Below the pieces are notes generated by a model. The model did no database searches. It was not told the origin of the DNA and saw only the letters and a list, made by a program, of their open reading frames with translations. From an uncultured Armatimonadota bacterium (GTDB lineage Bacteria; Armatimonadota; Armatimonadia; Armatimonadales; Armatimonadaceae), in the NCBI GenBank assembly GCA_903881535.1, contig CAIRTT010000590.1, positions 1 to 9,433 of the forward strand: a DNA stretch of 9,433 nt, written 5' to 3'. Both the position numbers and the translations under genes were made by a program. Shown piece after piece: positions 5,666-9,433 of this stretch (position 1 is its first letter; each line of letters opens with the position of its first letter).

Positions 5666-8600
5666 ATGCAACGCGATAATAAAAATCAGAGTAACGCGCG
5701 ACCGATTTTCAAATCGTTTGGGCAGCTTACACGAACCCCAGAAGCGAAGGCCTGGGAGGATGATGAATTCCCACACCGGGAGTCTCTACTCGACGTAGAT
5801 CGTCGCGACTTCCTGAAGATAGCTGGTGCAAGTCTTGCACTTGCTGGAACTGCTGGATGCCGTCAACTCATCATGCCAGATCCGAAGGCGGTGCCATTTG
5901 TGCGCTCGCCGGATGGTCGTATTCCTGGGAAGGCGACCGAGTTTGCGACGACGGTTACGCTTGCAGGTTACGGACTTGGCGTGGTCGTGCGTTCTGTTGA
6001 TGGTCGTCCCATAAAGGTTGAAGGGAACCCAGGACATCCGGCTTCATTGGGTTCGACGGACATCTTTGCGCAGGCCGATATCCTTGACTTTTACGATCCA
6101 GATCGTTCGCAGTCGGTTATCCATCGTGGTGAGGTTGTCTCCTTTGAGAGCTTCTTCACGTATCTTGATGGCAAAATCAAAGACTTCCGCAAAACGGGTG
6201 GTACAGGCCTGCACTTCGTAACCGAAGCGAAGTCTTCGCCGACCTATGCAAGACTACGGGCATCGGTTCTTTCAGCCTATCCAAAGGCTGGTTGGACAAC
6301 ATATGAGCCATTTGGTCGCGCCAATGCACTCACCGGAACGGCTAGCGCTTTTGGTAAAGAGATTGAAGTCTATTACAACCTCAAGGGCGTAAAAACGATT
6401 CTTTCGCTAGATTCTGACTTCCTTACAGCAATGCCAGGCTCTGTGCGTTACTCACTTGACTTTGCGGAATCCCGTCGTATCCGTAAGGACAGTTCGTCGA
6501 TGTCACGGCTTTATGCCATCGAGTCTGCTTACTCGGTAACAGGCGCCGCGTCTGACCACCGGATTGCTGTGCGTCCATCCGCACTTGAAACGGTCGCCGC
6601 TGCAGTTTCAGCTGTTGTGGCTGGTAATGCTCCTAAGGGATTGTCTGCAGAAGAGACGCTTTTTGTAGAAGCGCTCGTTGCTGACCTCAAGGGCGGCAAC
6701 GCAGTTGTTATTCCTGGTGACCATACAAGCGATGCAGTCCATCAGTACGCCGCTGTAATCAACAACGCTATCGGAGCATTGGGCAAACACGTGGTTGCAA
6801 TCGCTCCAGTGCTTGCTGATAAATCAGGGTCTATGGCTGATGTCGCTAAGGCACTTGAAAGCGGCGCAGTAAAGACGTTGGTCATCATGGGTGGAAACCC
6901 GGTCTACAACGCGCCTGTTGATGTCAAGTTTGGTGACGTACTTTCCAAATTCACTGCTGACAAAACAAATGATGCGATTCGGTTGTCGCTCTACGAAGAT
7001 GAAACATCCATTCTGTGTAATTGGCATCTTCCGTTGTCCCACGAGTTGGAATCGTGGGGTGATGCAGCTGCGTACGATGGAACTGTCTCCCTCAGCCAGC
7101 CGCTGATCAAGCCTTTGTACTCAACGAAGTCTGAGATTGAATACCTCTCGGAGTTCCTTGGGCAGCCAGTAAACGGTGAAGAACTTGTCCGAGGTTCCTA
7201 TGGTGCCATCACCGATGCAGCATGGGGACAAGCGCTCGCTCGCGGAATTATCAGACAGGCACCTATGCCTATCGCATTCCCTCCTGTAACAGCTGCGCCG
7301 GCACCGAAGCCTGCCAATGTCACAGGCTATGACCTCCAATTCCGTTTGGATCCAACAATCCATGATGGACGCTATGCCAACAATGCGTGGCTGCAGGAAC
7401 TTCCAAAGCCTGTGACAACGCTTGTTTGGGACAATGCGGCGATGATTTCTGCCGGAACGGCCAAGAAACTGGGCATTATTGCTCAGGTAGGCGAGTCTGA
7501 TGCGGTGAACATCGCTCAGTACAAAGGCCGCAAGATGGTCGAACTGGCTGTAGATGGTCACATTCTGAAGGTTGCTGTTTGGATTCTTCCAGGCCAACCA
7601 GATGAGACAATCACGTTGGCGCTGGGCTATGGACGTACACATGGTGGTGCCGTTGCCAAGGGCCGCGGATTCAACAGCTATCAGGTAAGAACGACTAAGA
7701 ACCTATACAACGCCACTGCTGAGGCGAAGTCAATCGCTGAGGAATATGAGCTCGTTTTCACGCAGCCCCACCACCTTCTCAAGGCTGAATTTGTAGAAAC
7801 TAAGAACCGGGATATTGTTCGCGTTGCGTCCTTTGATGAGTATGTCACCAAGAAGGGTGAGATCTTCGAAGAACTGCACCATGGTGTGGCCCGTGCGTTC
7901 GATAAGCCGCATGATGCTCATGAGAGCCATGAAGGTGAAGGCAAGTCTTATCCTGCCGATCCAGGTGGTAACTTCCGGTATGCCGAGCGAAGCTTGGTAA
8001 ACAAGGAAAACTGGACATCGCTCTATCCTGAGTTCTCTAACGTTGGTTACAACCAGTGGGCGATGACGATTGACCTGACTACGTGTATCGGCTGCAACGC
8101 GTGTACGATTGCCTGCCAGGCTGAGAACAACATCCCAGTTGTCGGCAAGAAGGAAGTCGCACGTGGCCGCGAAATGCACTGGATTCGCCTGGACCACTAT
8201 TATGAAGGCGAGGATGTAAACGATCCGATTTCGCACTTCATGCCAGTTCCATGTATGCAGTGTGAGAAGGCGCCTTGTGAGCCTGTTTGTCCAGTTGCAG
8301 CGACGATTCACAGCCATGAGGGTCTGAACCAAATGGTTTACAACCGCTGTGTTGGAACCCGTTACTGTTCTAACAACTGTCCTTATAAGGTCCGCCGCTT
8401 CAACTTCTTCAAGTGGACACAAGGTGTTGGTGGTCCAGGAACTCTGGATTATTACAACAAGCCACAGCTCAAGATGCTCGCGAACCCACAGGTTTCCGTT
8501 CGTGGACGCGGTGTCATGGAGAAATGTACTTATTGTGTCCAAAGGATCAATGAAGTACGGATCGAGGCAAAGAAAGATGGTCGGGAAATCGAAGACCAGC

Positions 8601-8797
8601 AGGTCAGAACGGCGTGCCAGCAGGCATGTCCGACCCAAGCAATCGAGTTTGGTGACATGATGGACCCAACCAGTAAGGTCAGTGTGAACAAATCGCAGCC
8701 GCATGATTATGGGTTGCTGACCGACTTGAACACACGACCACGTACGACATATCTTGCACGTATCCGCAATACGAATTCTAAGTTGGAGAAAGCCTGA
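5666..8797 (+). CDS. actB: Alternative Complex III subunit ActB, molybdopterin-like domain fused to Fe-S domain
   Basis: A 1043-residue protein of the expected ActB length. After a ~40-residue leader comes a twin-arginine motif, DRRDFLK (R46, R47), then an Ala/Gly-rich hydrophobic stretch ending in AGTAGC with Cys65, a possible though imperfect lipidation site. Residues ~70-700 resemble molybdopterin oxidoreductases (VVRSVDGRPIKVEGNPGHP; HELESWGDA near 460) but have no CxxCxxxC cluster at the N-terminus; Cys451 is the only cysteine noticed between 66 and 800. This fits ActB, in which this half is known to carry no Mo cofactor. From C807 to about C988 there are four cysteine groups: CIGCNACTIAC, CMQCEKAPCEPVC, CVGTRYCSNNC (three cysteines) and CTYC paired with CQQAC. 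This suits three [4Fe-4S] clusters plus one [3Fe-4S]. It carries electrons from quinol oxidised at ActC to the ActA hemes on the periplasmic side. The GGAG at 5650-5653 is rather far upstream (12 nt) of the chosen ATG. Confidence 0.95.
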   Translation: MQRDNKNQSNARPIFKSFGQLTRTPEAKAWEDDEFPHRESLLDVDRRDFLKIAGASLALAGTAGCRQLIMPDPKAVPFVRSPDGRIPGKATEFATTVTLAGYGLGVVVRSVDGRPIKVEGNPGHPASLGSTDIFAQADILDFYDPDRSQSVIHRGEVVSFESFFTYLDGKIKDFRKTGGTGLHFVTEAKSSPTYARLRASVLSAYPKAGWTTYEPFGRANALTGTASAFGKEIEVYYNLKGVKTILSLDSDFLTAMPGSVRYSLDFAESRRIRKDSSSMSRLYAIESAYSVTGAASDHRIAVRPSALETVAAAVSAVVAGNAPKGLSAEETLFVEALVADLKGGNAVVIPGDHTSDAVHQYAAVINNAIGALGKHVVAIAPVLADKSGSMADVAKALESGAVKTLVIMGGNPVYNAPVDVKFGDVLSKFTADKTNDAIRLSLYEDETSILCNWHLPLSHELESWGDAAAYDGTVSLSQPLIKPLYSTKSEIEYLSEFLGQPVNGEELVRGSYGAITDAAWGQALARGIIRQAPMPIAFPPVTAAPAPKPANVTGYDLQFRLDPTIHDGRYANNAWLQELPKPVTTLVWDNAAMISAGTAKKLGIIAQVGESDAVNIAQYKGRKMVELAVDGHILKVAVWILPGQPDETITLALGYGRTHGGAVAKGRGFNSYQVRTTKNLYNATAEAKSIAEEYELVFTQPHHLLKAEFVETKNRDIVRVASFDEYVTKKGEIFEELHHGVARAFDKPHDAHESHEGEGKSYPADPGGNFRYAERSLVNKENWTSLYPEFSNVGYNQWAMTIDLTTCIGCNACTIACQAENNIPVVGKKEVARGREMHWIRLDHYYEGEDVNDPISHFMPVPCMQCEKAPCEPVCPVAATIHSHEGLNQMVYNRCVGTRYCSNNCPYKVRRFNFFKWTQGVGGPGTLDYYNKPQLKMLANPQVSVRGRGVMEKCTYCVQRINEVRIEAKKDGREIEDQQVRTACQQACPTQAIEFGDMMDPTSKVSVNKSQPHDYGLLTDLNTRPRTTYLARIRNTNSKLEKA

Positions 8798-9433
8798 TGG
8801 CGATAAATTCGATTGACTCGTCGAAGCGCACACGGCTCGTACCGCAGAACTTCATCGATGGAGAACACTCTTACACCACGATCTCTGAGATTTTGGCTGG
8901 AGTTGTCCTAAACCCAAAGCCACCGACTGTATGGTTTGTTGCTACTGGGCTTGGATTCTGCGTTCTCAATGTGATGCTTCTTGCTGTCACGTACCTTGTT
9001 TTGACCGGTACGGGTATTTGGGGTAACAACCAACCGACGGCTTGGGCGTGGGACATCGTCAACTTTGTGTGGTGGATTGGCATCGGCCACGCTGGAACAT
9101 TGATTTCGGCGATTCTTCTGTTGATGCGGCAATCATGGAGAAACTCCATTAACCGCTTTGCAGAGGCGATGACCATTTTCGCTGTTATGTGTGCTGGTCT
9201 ATACCCACTGCTCCATACCGGACGACCATGGCTTGACTACTGGTTGTTCCCATATGCAAATACACTGGGAATGTGGCCACAGACACGTTCACCACTTGAG
9301 TGGGACGTTTTCGCTGTCTCCACCTACTTCACAATCTCGCTGCTGTTCTGGTTCCTTGGCTTGATTCCAGATATCGCAACGCTTCGCGACAGGTCACAAC
9401 ACCCAGTTGTGAAGAGTATCTACGGCTTAGCCA
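8797..9433 (+). CDS. actC: Alternative Complex III subunit ActC, NrfD/PsrC-type quinol module (3' end outside window)
   Basis: The frame opens at the ATG at 8797, which overlaps the actB stop by 1 nt (TGATG). A GGAG lies 8 nt upstream inside actB, so translation is probably coupled. 212 codons are visible with no stop; full ActC proteins are typically about twice that long with around ten membrane helices. Four likely helices are visible at about 45-69, 85-110, 122-140 and 168-190. NrfD/ActC landmarks are FVWWIGIGHAGTLISAILLL (90-109), H140-TGRPWLDYWLFPY, and SPLEWDVFAVSTYF (165-178), with PDIATLRDR ending the visible loop. His140 and Asp170 appear to correspond to residues proposed from ACIII structures to line the quinol site; I state that from memory. 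This subunit binds and oxidises quinol in the membrane. The missing half and actD/E/F should follow downstream. Confidence 0.95.
   Translation, partial: MAINSIDSSKRTRLVPQNFIDGEHSYTTISEILAGVVLNPKPPTVWFVATGLGFCVLNVMLLAVTYLVLTGTGIWGNNQPTAWAWDIVNFVWWIGIGHAGTLISAILLLMRQSWRNSINRFAEAMTIFAVMCAGLYPLLHTGRPWLDYWLFPYANTLGMWPQTRSPLEWDVFAVSTYFTISLLFWFLGLIPDIATLRDRSQHPVVKSIYGLA

Noticed and set aside
7121..7642. Minus-strand 173-codon open frame opposite actB
   Set aside because: It is antisense to the molybdopterin-like domain, has no ribosome site and no recognisable motifs.
7730..8833. Long minus-strand open frame (367 codons) opposite actB
   Set aside because: It lies entirely antisense to the conserved Fe-S half of actB and its translation shows no recognisable domain. 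It is a by-product of codon bias on the coding strand.
5666..9433. Reading actB-actC as a polysulfide reductase, DMSO reductase or formate dehydrogenase
   Set aside because: The N-terminal half lacks the cysteine cluster expected in the active enzymes, both halves are fused in one chain, and the genes follow a pentaheme ActA. This combination is specific to Alternative Complex III.
1..9433. CRISPR array, insertion sequence, phage genes or attachment site at the tRNA
   Set aside because: No spaced direct repeats, transposase or integrase motifs were seen, and there is no duplicated tRNA 3' end near the tRNA-Val gene within the window.

Overview
This is a bacterial window of compact, mostly plus-strand genes with roughly balanced base composition. 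Five lines point to an aerobic Gram-negative bacterium of the Planctomycetota/Verrucomicrobiota/Armatimonadota/Bacteroidota-like breadth: a PSD1 (DUF1553) protein paired with a Tat-exported DUF1501 protein; the start of an Alternative Complex III (ACIII, act) operon; a fused heme A/heme O synthase; an adrenodoxin-type ferredoxin; and a tRNA-Val without encoded CCA. I cannot name the phylum from sequence alone. The PSD1/DUF1501 pair favours a planctomycete-like or Armatimonadota-like lineage, but it also occurs elsewhere.

Layout. Bases 1-2044 hold the 3' end of a PSD1-family gene and, 4 nt later, a complete DUF1501 gene with a twin-arginine signal. Bases 2045-2302 are non-coding apart from a perfect 15-bp hairpin, a bidirectional intrinsic terminator, and a minus-strand tRNA-Val(GAC). 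A minus-strand [2Fe-2S] ferredoxin (2303-2752) follows. It is divergent from a plus-strand gene (about 2877-4766) in which CtaA (heme A synthase) and CtaB (heme O synthase) are fused in one polypeptide. After a 125-bp gap with a good sigma70-like promoter and an inverted repeat come actA (pentaheme cytochrome c), actB (molybdopterin-oxidoreductase-like domain fused to a ferredoxin-like Fe-S domain) and the first 212 codons of actC (NrfD-type membrane quinol module). actC runs off the right edge.

How the genes work together. CtaB and CtaA convert heme B to heme O and then heme A, the cofactor of aa3/caa3 cytochrome oxidases. ACIII oxidises menaquinol or ubiquinol and passes electrons through its Fe-S and heme subunits to a cytochrome c or directly to such an oxidase. 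Finding the heme A machinery directly upstream of ACIII suggests that actDEF and a caa3-type oxidase lie downstream, outside this window. The Fe-S, heme and membrane subunits carry the expected cofactor motifs.

I found no CRISPR array, insertion sequence, phage gene or clearly undescribed system. The points most worth a second look are the CtaA-CtaB fusion with one of its two CtaA cysteine pairs missing, the internal duplication in ActA, a His-rich linker in ActB, and the unexplained hairpins.
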